Program-made: the position numbers and the translations under genes | Source: a virus | Strand: one strand, 5' to 3' | Length of the DNA stretch: 45,594 bases | Virus record (IMG/VR): IMGVR_UViG_3300043395_003010 | Span: 1 to 45,594 of that record | The notes under the pieces: generated by a model | Told to the model about the DNA's origin: nothing | Seen by the model: the letters and a program-made list of their open reading frames with translations, nothing else | Database searches by the model: none | Part shown: in pieces, positions 14,035 to 21,439 of the stretch | How positions within the stretch are numbered: position 1 is the stretch's first letter | Layout of the letters: every line of letters begins with the position of its first letter

Positions 14035-15156
14035 TCATCTAGATTTTATGAGCGCGATCTCGAACCAGTCGGTAACACGCTCGCCCTCACGCGGAAGTTC
14101 GCGAATTTCCCAGTTATCGATCAACCACTTGTAAATCTTCTTTTCCTTCTCCACTCCACGAACATAGCTGTCCGCTTCCTGTTGGTGTGTCTCAAGCTTC
14201 TGTTTCCACGCATACTCCGGCATTTCTGACTTGCGGAGGATCTTTGCAGGCGCCCCGACATCCCAGCGGTTCTGGTTGAACGAGTCGAAGCCCGGCTTCC
14301 TCACCTCCTTGGCGTAGGCCAGGGCATTTTCAAGAGTCTCGTTCACGGCCTTGAGGATACGCTTGGTAGCTTCGCAAGAAAGCTCGTACGGCTGATAAGC
14401 ACCACCCCAACACTTCCCGATAACGTACCCGTGCCCCGGTCGATTGTACCCGTGCAGGGCCATGACTTTCTCAGAGGAAGATTCTTTGAGCTTGATGTTG
14501 CGGAAGCACACGGCGCACGTGCCCGTGTGATCCCTTGTCCGCGGCGCCGCTTTCTCGTGGGGCTCCATGCCGAGCAGTTCATTGATCTGCGCGAGGTACG
14601 TGGTCTCCTTCTTGATCCACGGGAGCACCTGGAAAGGTCGAAGGTTCTTCCGGTCTTTCGTGGCATCGTACTTGCCCGGAAGAAGGTCGAAGGTCTTTCC
14701 CTCTGGATCCCTGAAGCGATATCCAGGGACGCCAAGCCACATACGATACGTAGCACCGTAGAGGGTCGTACCACCCTGAACTGTCCAAGAGCTGAAAGGC
14801 TCCAGATCCATCACATAACGCTGCCCTTCCTTTGGGCTTGCGGGCAGTGACGTAACTGTATCGACCTTCAGCCGCTCGTAGTCGGACTTCATAGCAGCTT
14901 CATTCTCCCCGGCAAGAAGGGAGGGCTTGTCTTCGTACTTGCCATCATACCCGTGCATCTTGAGGGTACCGACGATGGGCTTAACCTCCCACCCGCCGAG
15001 GAGGGCTAGCACTTTCAGGAGCTGCGGGAAGGACAGCGAGGCATCTGCACCTTTTCGCAGCTTCAGTAAAAGGGCCTTCATACGGTCATCGATCGGCTCT
15101 CCGGTCGCTCGAATGAACCGGGCAACAACCCTATTCGGAATAGACTTGTCGTTCAT
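14035..15156 (-). CDS. Unknown protein with CxxC and LHGYxRPG motif
   Basis: 373 residues from the ATG at 15156. The central region has GTCAVCFRNIKL followed by MALHGYNRPGHGYVIGKCWG, a Cys/His pattern (CxxC...H...C) that suggests a small zinc-binding module found in assorted phage and viral hypothetical proteins. The N-terminus, NRVVARFIRATGE, resembles the metalloprotease N-terminus. The C-terminal 100 residues are helical and charged. No enzyme motif recognised, and the protein may be virion-associated or DNA-interacting. Divergent from the gene at 15446 across a 289-base gap. Confidence 0.65.
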   Translation of the reverse strand: MNDKSIPNRVVARFIRATGEPIDDRMKALLLKLRKGADASLSFPQLLKVLALLGGWEVKPIVGTLKMHGYDGKYEDKPSLLAGENEAAMKSDYERLKVDTVTSLPASPKEGQRYVMDLEPFSSWTVQGGTTLYGATYRMWLGVPGYRFRDPEGKTFDLLPGKYDATKDRKNLRPFQVLPWIKKETTYLAQINELLGMEPHEKAAPRTRDHTGTCAVCFRNIKLKESSSEKVMALHGYNRPGHGYVIGKCWGGAYQPYELSCEATKRILKAVNETLENALAYAKEVRKPGFDSFNQNRWDVGAPAKILRKSEMPEYAWKQKLETHQQEADSYVRGVEKEKKIYKWLIDNWEIRELPREGERVTDWFEIALIKSR

Positions 15157-15445
15157 ACCCTTACCCTCGAATAAGAAGTCTTAGACCGTGTCTATAGTTT
15201 ACGAAACGGGGCCTCACCCATCCGATGTAAAGTTAACCCGTGCACGTCTTTGGGGTTACGAGCGGAGTAGCAGGCCCGAATGGCAGTGGCAACGGGGGCG
15301 GCGGCCGTAGAGAGGTTTGGAACGACCCCCTGGCCCTGTACGGCATTTTCGACCGCAAGGTTCTCTTAACGAACCTGACCAAACGGTCAGGTTCCTTTTC
15401 AGATTCTGATAGGTCACCTGAAGGCCGCGGTGTAATGTCTCGTGT
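15157..15445. other. Divergent intergenic region, possible small RNA
   Basis: No convincing coding frame. An intrinsic terminator, GAACCTGACC/GGTCAGGTTC around AAAC (15371-15394), then CTTTTC, ends here on the + strand although no + gene precedes it. This suggests a short untranslated + transcript of up to about 200 bases. CGGTGTAATG (15429-15438) just before ATG 15446 carries the GGTGTAA sequence seen in other leaders, here without a matching stem. Confidence 0.45.
15371..15400 (+). terminator. Orphan intrinsic terminator
   Basis: Perfect 10-bp stem with a four-base loop followed by CTTTTC. It has no + gene upstream within the gap, so it may end a small RNA or block transcription entering the gene at 15446. 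Confidence 0.7.
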
Positions 15446-16048
15446 ATGCAAGTCTACGAACTTTTCCTTCCCGTATATAAGCGAGGCGATGATCTAGCCG
15501 AGAACATGGAACTGTCCAAGACGCCGCAGGAGGCGTTCCTTCTCATGGCCGAGCAATACGACGAGGCGGCTAAGATCTGTCGGGAGGTGGCGTCCTTGCT
15601 CGTCGAGACCTCCGAGGAGATCCACGTTGAGGCCGCGTCACATACGATCTGCCTCATCGCTTCCGAGAAAGCTGTCGAGTCCCTTCTCGCGGAGGATAAG
15701 GTTCGCCTCTATACGGAATCGAGCGAGGACGAGGACGAGGAGGACCCGTTCCGCGACGAAATCCTGCCCGAAAGCGCAAAGGGTATCTACCTGAACTCCC
15801 TGGGCGGCGCCTGGTACATTGACGGAGAGGGCAAGCCGCAGTTTACCACTACTCAGCAAGTTCAACCGGCTTTCCGTGAGTATGATGATGACGGGGCACG
15901 CCGAGATGCCGAAGATCTCCTTTTGGAGTCGGTGCGAGAGTCGGAGAGTATTGATTTCGGCGTCCGCGTCACTGACAAGGAAGGCCGTATAGGGCTCATT
16001 CTCTTCCTCCAGGAAGATCGGGCAGGAGCTTCAAAAATCGACTCTTAG
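15446..16048 (+). CDS. Unknown acidic protein
   Basis: 200 residues from ATG 15446, which lies 15 bases after the T of a GGTGTAAT sequence and has no Shine-Dalgarno site. The first 80 residues are helical (TPQEAFLLMAEQYDEAAKICREVASLL). A very acidic linker (SSEDEDEEDPFRDE) follows, then a beta-like segment GIYLNSLGGAWYIDGEGKPQF, ending in RVTDKEGRIGLILFLQED. No family recognised. The acidity resembles DNA-mimic or chaperone-like small phage proteins, but that is a guess. Confidence 0.55.
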   Translation: MQVYELFLPVYKRGDDLAENMELSKTPQEAFLLMAEQYDEAAKICREVASLLVETSEEIHVEAASHTICLIASEKAVESLLAEDKVRLYTESSEDEDEEDPFRDEILPESAKGIYLNSLGGAWYIDGEGKPQFTTTQQVQPAFREYDDDGARRDAEDLLLESVRESESIDFGVRVTDKEGRIGLILFLQEDRAGASKIDS

Positions 16049-16085
16049 ATTCAGCGCTACTAGACTCCTTTTCCGTTGGTGAGAT

Positions 16086-16565
16086 ATGCCGAATAGCACC
16101 TCTCATACGCGGCACGAGATAGAGCGGAAGTTCTTGGTTCGTAAAAGTAAGTTGCCCGCCCTTGGGCAAGGTGCACGTATTATCCAAGGCTATCTGTCCC
16201 GCCGGCCTACGGTTAGGGTTCGTGTCACTACGAAAGCTGGTGTGGAGTCAGCGTGGATCACTATTAAGGGGAAGGGTGCGATCGTACGCCCCGAATACGA
16301 GTACGAGATCCCTGTGGGAGACGCTAAAGCACTGCTCAGGATGTGCACCTTCTCTCTGGAGAAGGTGCGCTACGAGATCCGCTACGAAGGCTGTGTATGG
16401 GAAGTGGACGAGTTCAGCGGCCCGCACAAGGGACTGTGGCTCGCAGAGTTGGAGCTAGAGAGCGTGTCTGAAAAGTTCCCGCTGCCTCCTTGGGCTGGGG
16501 AAGAGGTCAGCGATGACCCCCGCTATACCAATGCAGCCATGGCTGAGGCTGGTAAAGCTCCGTGA
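16086..16565 (+). CDS. CYTH-domain triphosphatase-like protein
   Basis: 159 residues that follow the CYTH (triphosphate tunnel) fold from end to end: EIERKFLV at residues 12-19, IQGYLS, RVRVTTKAG, TIKGKG, EYEYEIP, VRYEIRYEG, WEVDEF, LAELELES and EEVSDDPRYTNAAMA. The charged residues that line the tunnel and bind triphosphate and metal (ExExK, RxR, KxK, ExE, D) are all present, so it is likely active. Short single-domain members hydrolyse inorganic triphosphate or related phosphates. Its use to a phage is unknown, perhaps trimming nucleoside or polyphosphate pools. A terminator hairpin overlaps its stop codon. Confidence 0.9.
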   Translation: MPNSTSHTRHEIERKFLVRKSKLPALGQGARIIQGYLSRRPTVRVRVTTKAGVESAWITIKGKGAIVRPEYEYEIPVGDAKALLRMCTFSLEKVRYEIRYEGCVWEVDEFSGPHKGLWLAELELESVSEKFPLPPWAGEEVSDDPRYTNAAMAEAGKAP

Positions 16566-16585
16566 ACTCATACCCACGGAGCTTT
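16554..16585 (+). terminator. Terminator overlapping stop codon of CYTH gene
   Basis: AAAGCTCCGTG and CACGGAGCTTT make a perfect 11-bp stem. The stop codon TGA starts inside the first arm. The T-tract is only TTT within the stem end, so efficiency is uncertain. Confidence 0.65.
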
Positions 16586-16661
16586 GACTTAAGACCCTTG
16601 TTCTACACGAAGGGCGGCTCAAACCTTTTGCGATTGCAATCCGCGTGGTACACACCCCCTC

Positions 16662-16907
16662 ATGCCTAGAAGAGTACCGGGTGAGAAGGAGGGGAAAGAC
16701 GATATAATGTCCTTTAATGGAGCTGTCGTAGAAGCCCTTCGAGGCTCAATGTTTCGAGTAAAGTGCGATAACGGCTTAGATGTCCTTGCCACTATTAGTG
16801 GGAGGATGCGGAAGAACTATATACGTATCCTTCCTGGAGACAAGGTGACTGTAGAGGTAAGTGCCTATGACCCTTCGAGGGGACGCATCACGTACCGTAG
16901 CAAATGA
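16662..16907 (+). CDS. infA: Translation initiation factor IF-1
   Basis: 81 residues that match bacterial IF-1 along the whole length: [40 protein letters not shown], then [21 protein letters not shown] and RITYRSK. This is a single OB fold that binds the ribosomal A site and aids start-codon selection. ATG 16662 is preferred over ATG 16707 because the usual IF-1 N-terminal K-D-D-I stretch is encoded before the second ATG. A few other large phages carry translation factors, so this is probably a way to redirect or sustain host ribosomes. It is followed after a seven-base gap by a lysine-rich protein. Confidence 0.92.
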   Translation: MPRRVPGEKEGKDDIMSFNGAVVEALRGSMFRVKCDNGLDVLATISGRMRKNYIRILPGDKVTVEVSAYDPSRGRITYRSK

Positions 16908-16914
16908 AGATCAG

Positions 16915-17448
16915 ATGGGAACGAAACCAAAGAGTAAGAAGTCCTCGTCTAAGGCTTTAGTGAAAGTGGCTGAGCGGGTCTATGAACGGCCCAAATCGTC
17001 CAAGTCGCCTAAGCGACCGAAAGATTTGCCGCCCCAGAAAGAGTATCGCGTGTGCAGTCGCCTGTCGGGAGATAACCCCGCGAGGCTTCCAAAAATAAAG
17101 GTGGCGCAAGCACGGGGGAAGGCTGAAGCGAAAGCGCATACCCCGAAGCGTTTGAAGACCAAGCCAAAGAGAGTGACGAAGAAAGCGGCGGAATTCGAAC
17201 CTGAGAGGGGCTCGGGTGTACGCTCCCTTCCCGCGGCACACAAGCCAACGCCAAAGTCTAGGTACTTAGCCTATATCCGCGGGTTTAGTCAGGGGGCGTC
17301 AGGCCGGCGTCGCGCAGAATCCGACAAGGATTTCGCGGACTATCTAACGGGCTACGAGGAAGGCATGGCGGCTCGTGATGCTGCTAGCGATGCTTATGCA
17401 AACGACGTGGGCTACAGACCCATCATACTGAAAGTTCAGGACCTTTAA
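16915..17448 (+). CDS. Lysine-rich basic protein with short C-terminal domain
   Basis: 177 residues from ATG 16915; the longer frame from 16861 overlaps infA. The first 120 residues are dominated by Lys, Arg, Ser and Pro (KPKSKKSSSKALVKVAERV, KRLKTKPKRVTKKAAEFE), as in nucleic-acid-binding tails. The C-terminal part, YLAYIRGFSQGASGRRRAES followed by DYLTGYEEGMAARD, fits a short motif (RGxxxGxxG...Y..GYEEG..A) common in small phage proteins of unknown role. Because it sits directly after IF-1, a ribosome- or RNA-binding role is possible but not shown. The gene end runs into the hairpin leader of the helicase. Confidence 0.6.
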   Translation: MGTKPKSKKSSSKALVKVAERVYERPKSSKSPKRPKDLPPQKEYRVCSRLSGDNPARLPKIKVAQARGKAEAKAHTPKRLKTKPKRVTKKAAEFEPERGSGVRSLPAAHKPTPKSRYLAYIRGFSQGASGRRRAESDKDFADYLTGYEEGMAARDAASDAYANDVGYRPIILKVQDL

Positions 17449-17455
17449 GCATCAC

Positions 17456-17496
17456 GGCATTGGGGGGCCCTTCGGTGTAGAAGGCTCTCCAATGCC
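17456..17496 (+). promoter_or_regulatory. Long leader hairpin enclosing helicase start codon (H3)
   Basis: The bases from GGCATT to AATGCC form an almost continuous 17-bp stem (one bulged base, two G-T pairs) closed by CTTC/GAAG around the loop GGTGTA. The helicase ATG (17492-17494) is base-paired inside the stem, so translation should depend on unfolding. This is the third hairpin with this loop sequence. Confidence 0.65.
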
Positions 17497-20371
17497 AACG
17501 CTTGATGAAATCTACGCGAAGCTCAAAGCCGCCCGGGCATCGAAGACCATCGCCCTGAAGCCCTCTCCGATGCTTCGAGGGCAGATCAAGGCTCCAGACG
17601 GCTCAATGCAGCCGTTCCGGCTCCGCTACTACCAAGTTCAGGGTATCTACCACATGCTCTGGATGGATCGGATGGTCCTTGGGGATGCCTGTGGTATTGG
17701 CAAAACGATCGAAGCTCTTTCGACCCTCTGCTACCTATGGGACGGGAAGGCGCCCAGCCTACGAGCCATCGTGGTCGCGCCAAAGTCGGCTCTTCGTCAG
17801 TGGGATGGGGAACTAGATCGATTTGCGACAGGTGTTCGCACCTTCGTTGTACGCGGCAAGTTCGAAGAGCGCAAAGCCATCTATAAGGAATGGGCGTCCT
17901 CCCCTACCGGCGTGGGGAAGGGCAACGTTCTCATCATTAACTACGCCATTCTCGTCCGAGACTGGGACGCAGAGGGATTTCAACCTCTCCTCCCGAATGG
18001 GCACCCAGATCCAAAGAAACCCGTGACCCCAGGTGTCTTGGACGCCGCCACGCAGGACGCAGCAAACAGGGGAGGGCTAGTAACATATTTCGACGAGTGT
18101 TTTGATTACCACACCCCTATTCAGTTGGCAGGCGGTGGGAAAGAACTGATCGGACGCATCGCCACGAAGAGGCTTCCGGTCGAAGTGCTTTCGTGGAATT
18201 GGGAGTCGCAGCAGGTAGAGTCCAAACGCGTGGTCAACTGGTACCGCAACCCGCTCCGTCGCGGGCGTCGCGAAGCGATGCTGAAAGTACAGTCCAGGCT
18301 CTCAGGCGTTGTGAATGTCACGAAGAGCCACTATTTCTATCGGACTGATGGGAGCAAGATACGGGCAGGGGATCTGTCGGTAGGTGACTCAATCGCAACC
18401 TTGGTGACTAACGCCCCATCTCTTATACAGGAACAGATTGTTCTAGGCGGACTGCTTGGGGATGCCAGCGTATCGCATCCAACTAGGGATCTGTGGGATA
18501 TCTGCTTTTCACAGTCTACTAAGCAAGAAGACTACCTCCGTTTCAAGTGCAGAATCCTTGCTCCGCTTGGAGTATCTGAAGTGTCCTTCTACCAGACGGA
18601 ACTCCAATCCGGCACTCAGCAGATGTGTCGCTTCAGGGTGAACGGGAACGCCTTCCTGACTTCACATCTGCGCGCCAACCAATTCATAAGGGATTTCGGT
18701 AAGGCCATCACTCCAGACTTCCTAGATAGGCTGGGGCCTCTAGCACTGGCTGTTTGGTATGGAGATGACGGTTCCCTTTCCGAGTACGTTCGGAGGGATG
18801 GATCCGTATCGCGGCGTATTGTCCTGAACACGCAGGGATTCAAACGCGCAGAGGTCGAACTTCTGGCTGGGTACCTTCGTTGGAAGTGGGGTGTCGTAGC
18901 TCGTGTGAGGAAGGTTACCAATAAGAAGCGTCAATCCAGCTACCACACCCTCTATCTAAACAACCAGGCAGCTAACCGGTTTCTCACATTGCTCCCAGGT
19001 GCTCTCCCTGGTGTGGAATATAAGTTTCCCGGTATGACCCCTGTCGATTTCTCGCCCGATAGCACGACGCTGAGACAAACCATTGTGCGGGATGAGATCA
19101 CCTCAATAGAACCTTGGATGCCGGCTGAGAAGCCACGACTTCAAAACCACTATGTCTACGACCTTGAGGTAGAGGACAACCACAACTACTTCGCAAACGG
19201 TGTCTTAGTTTCCAACTGCACGGCCTTTAAGAACCCCTCGACCAAGACTTGGCAGACGTGCCGCTTCCTATCGGATCGATCGGCCCGATGTTACGGCCTG
19301 ACGGCAACTCTACTCAAGAACAACCTTCTCGAAGGGTTTGCGATCTACAACGTGATTCGGCCCGGGGTCTTCACGACGAAAACCAAGTTTATGAACGACT
19401 TCTGCGTCACGCAGCTACAGCCTATACCAGGCGGTCGTAAGGTTCTCGTCCCTGTAGGTTACAAGAACCTCGATGGGTTCCGGCAGAGGATTGATCCATT
19501 CTTCCTGGGCCGCGCGAAGCACGAGGTTTCAGACGAGTTGCCGAAGCTCATCACGAAAGTTGTATCTTTCGAGATGAATACGGCTGAGGAGGCCAAATAC
19601 CGGGAGGCCCTTGAAGGGATCTTGGAACTCGGAGACGGGGAAACGAAAGAGTACCAAGAGTCCATCGCCTTTACCTCTCTCATCTACTGCCAGCAGATCG
19701 TGGATTCCCTTCACCTTCTCAAGTTTGAGGAAGGTCATGAGATCGATGTGGGCACCTTTGGTGATGAAAACATCGTCAAGGTGAAAGACCGGGGCTCGAA
19801 AGAGCAAGCCCTCGCGGACCTTCTCACCGAAGAACTCGATGAGGAGAAGGTGATCGTATACACCAGATTTGAGAAGCTTGTCGGTAGACTCCAGGCGATT
19901 CTCAAAGCTGAGGGCATCAAGAGCGTTCGGATCACGGGCAAGGAGAAAGCAGATCAGCGTCGAGAGGCTCAGGAACGCTTCCAGGACCACAAGTCTGACG
20001 TAAAGGTTGTGATTGTCACGGATGCCGCGAAGGAGGCCATCAACCTTCAGGCAGCGTCGGCGGAGGTCTTCTACGACAGCCCGTGGTCATGGGGTGACTA
20101 CGTTCAGCTCTTAGGGCGTCCCATCCGAATCGGGTCTATTCATGATACGGTCGTGGCCTATCACCTCGTGGCAGAGCGCCCGTGGAGCAAATGCGCGGAC
20201 CGCCGGACCATTGATCACGCTGTCCTGTCCCTGCTCGATGAGAAGAAGCACCTGGTCGACAAGGTGCTTGGGGAGTCTACGGTGGGAGCGCTTGATTTCG
20301 GGGGAGGCACGGGCAGCGCCACACGTGACTTATTGCGCCTCATGAAAGAGAGGATCAAGAATGCCCCGTGA
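17492..20371 (+). CDS. SNF2-type DEAD/DEAH helicase with intein
   Basis: 959 residues, 586 after splicing. Motif I (GDACGIGKTIEAL) lies near residue 64, motif Ia as IVVAPKSALRQWDGEL, and motif II as YFDE followed after splicing by CTAFKNPSTKT (family DEAHxLKNxxS). Motif III is LTATLLKNNL, and motifs V/VI are KVVIVTDAAKEAINLQ and YVQLLGRPIRIGS. This arrangement is that of small phage SNF2/helicase proteins used in replication, recombination or repair. A 373-residue intein sits directly after the Asp-Glu of motif II, so the precursor cannot hydrolyse ATP until spliced. It heads the replication gene cluster, and the next small gene starts inside its last codons. Confidence 0.88.
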   Translation: MPTLDEIYAKLKAARASKTIALKPSPMLRGQIKAPDGSMQPFRLRYYQVQGIYHMLWMDRMVLGDACGIGKTIEALSTLCYLWDGKAPSLRAIVVAPKSALRQWDGELDRFATGVRTFVVRGKFEERKAIYKEWASSPTGVGKGNVLIINYAILVRDWDAEGFQPLLPNGHPDPKKPVTPGVLDAATQDAANRGGLVTYFDECFDYHTPIQLAGGGKELIGRIATKRLPVEVLSWNWESQQVESKRVVNWYRNPLRRGRREAMLKVQSRLSGVVNVTKSHYFYRTDGSKIRAGDLSVGDSIATLVTNAPSLIQEQIVLGGLLGDASVSHPTRDLWDICFSQSTKQEDYLRFKCRILAPLGVSEVSFYQTELQSGTQQMCRFRVNGNAFLTSHLRANQFIRDFGKAITPDFLDRLGPLALAVWYGDDGSLSEYVRRDGSVSRRIVLNTQGFKRAEVELLAGYLRWKWGVVARVRKVTNKKRQSSYHTLYLNNQAANRFLTLLPGALPGVEYKFPGMTPVDFSPDSTTLRQTIVRDEITSIEPWMPAEKPRLQNHYVYDLEVEDNHNYFANGVLVSNCTAFKNPSTKTWQTCRFLSDRSARCYGLTATLLKNNLLEGFAIYNVIRPGVFTTKTKFMNDFCVTQLQPIPGGRKVLVPVGYKNLDGFRQRIDPFFLGRAKHEVSDELPKLITKVVSFEMNTAEEAKYREALEGILELGDGETKEYQESIAFTSLIYCQQIVDSLHLLKFEEGHEIDVGTFGDENIVKVKDRGSKEQALADLLTEELDEEKVIVYTRFEKLVGRLQAILKAEGIKSVRITGKEKADQRREAQERFQDHKSDVKVVIVTDAAKEAINLQAASAEVFYDSPWSWGDYVQLLGRPIRIGSIHDTVVAYHLVAERPWSKCADRRTIDHAVLSLLDEKKHLVDKVLGESTVGALDFGGGTGSATRDLLRLMKERIKNAP
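18098..19216 (+). mobile_element. Intein with LAGLIDADG endonuclease in SNF2-type helicase
   Basis: Residues 203-575: Cys1 in CFDYHTPIQLAGGGKELIGR (block A), block B-like VNVTKSHYFY, and C-terminal YDLEVEDNHNYFANGVLVSN followed by Cys+1. Endonuclease helices are VLGGLLGDASV and LALAVWYGDDGS. The splicing residues look complete. It splits Walker B between DE and the extein Cys. Confidence 0.9.
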
Positions 20372-20486
20372 CGCAATATATAGCCAAATAGGTATTGAAC
20401 GTGACCATCAGGATCGCCAGTGGGGTAATCTAACTCGGGATGATTATCATACGGCACATGGTCGAAAGCTTGGGACAAGAGCATGA
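20361..20486 (+). CDS. Small protein with ERxxQDxxWG motif
   Basis: A 41-residue frame starts at ATG 20361 inside the end of the helicase gene and ends in TGA that overlaps the next ATG (ATGA at 20483). The core IYSQIGIERDHQDRQWGN matches a short pattern (I..ER.RQ..KWG) that recurs in phage proteins, often within larger ones. The tight overlaps on both sides argue for a real translated gene. Function unknown. Confidence 0.6.
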   Translation: MPRDAIYSQIGIERDHQDRQWGNLTRDDYHTAHGRKLGTRA

Positions 20487-21439
20487 CCGCCAGTGACACA
20501 ACCTCCGTCTGTTCGCTATGTGGCGGAACAGGTACCGTCGATGCTGACGACATGGGGGGCACTGAGTGTAGGTGTCTTCTCGCTAAGAGATTGATACGTC
20601 ACCTTGGTCCGGAGATAGCGGGCGTCCCGTTCCCCAGAGAAAACTGGCAGAGCTTCCTCTTCACCCCTAAGGGCGAGGACTACACGATCCGTAACGTCGT
20701 ATTTAAGGCGTACTGGCGCGATCTGCTTCCGCATCTCAAGTGGGCCCTTGGGTGCAAGGGCCCCATGTTCCGTTTCAAGATACTCACGGACGAAAAGCTA
20801 CGGACTGTCTACGTGGGGGCAGAGAGTTATACATCTAGGCCACGTTCCAAACGGGATGATATGGCGACTAACAACTCCCTGAACGACATCCTAGGGGAGG
20901 AGATCGATCTCGTCATTATCCGCCTAGGCTTCCTGGGGTATAAGAACGTTGCGATGCCAGGGATCCTAAAAGAGTCGCTTATGCTCCGCGAGATCTCTCG
21001 CAAGCCTACTTGGATCGTGGAGTCCCCTGATGCGCCTCTTGTCCCAGGCCACTTCGCATACAGCGAAGACGTGTTCGAATACATCCTACAGCGCTTTACG
21101 AGCGTGAAGATATCTGAGTACGACGAGACTCGTGACGAAGGCATAAGCCCACAGAAGTACCCCCAAACGTCGCCACCTAAGTCTGTCGAGGACGTAGATA
21201 TGTCCACCCCCGTGCACGAGGAAGAAGTGCCCGCAGAGGCTCTCGGGGAACCGCCCAAGAGAGAAACGGGTTTAGAGCGAACTCTTCGAGAGAGGCGGGT
21301 AGTGAAGGTCGTGCCTAAGTCCAATATCCACACGGATTTAGACCTCTCGTCGGTAGACGACACCACACTTGAGGGCATGGGTTTACCCTCGTTTAGCGGT
21401 GGCGGGGGGTATGGCAAGCGGAAAGGGAAATCCAAGTGA
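20483..21439 (+). CDS. Helicase loader-like protein with zinc finger (probable)
   Basis: 318 residues. The N-terminus has a CSLCGGTGTV...CRCL zinc finger as in DnaJ-type and loader proteins. The central part reads like the Walker B and sensor I region of DnaC/DnaI-like AAA loaders: EEIDLVIIRLGFLGYKN, then LREISRKPTWIVESPDAP, though I see no Walker A loop. The C-terminus is a flexible acidic then Lys/Gly tail. It lies between two helicase genes and overlaps the DnaB-type helicase start (GTGA), which is the usual place for a loader. If it is one, ATP binding may have been lost. The alternative is an unrelated zinc protein. Confidence 0.55.
   Translation: MTASDTTSVCSLCGGTGTVDADDMGGTECRCLLAKRLIRHLGPEIAGVPFPRENWQSFLFTPKGEDYTIRNVVFKAYWRDLLPHLKWALGCKGPMFRFKILTDEKLRTVYVGAESYTSRPRSKRDDMATNNSLNDILGEEIDLVIIRLGFLGYKNVAMPGILKESLMLREISRKPTWIVESPDAPLVPGHFAYSEDVFEYILQRFTSVKISEYDETRDEGISPQKYPQTSPPKSVEDVDMSTPVHEEEVPAEALGEPPKRETGLERTLRERRVVKVVPKSNIHTDLDLSSVDDTTLEGMGLPSFSGGGGYGKRKGKSK

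Noticed and set aside
15240-15497. 85-residue + frame starting at GTG 15240
   Set aside because: Runs across the terminator and into the gene at 15446; glycine-rich chance frame.
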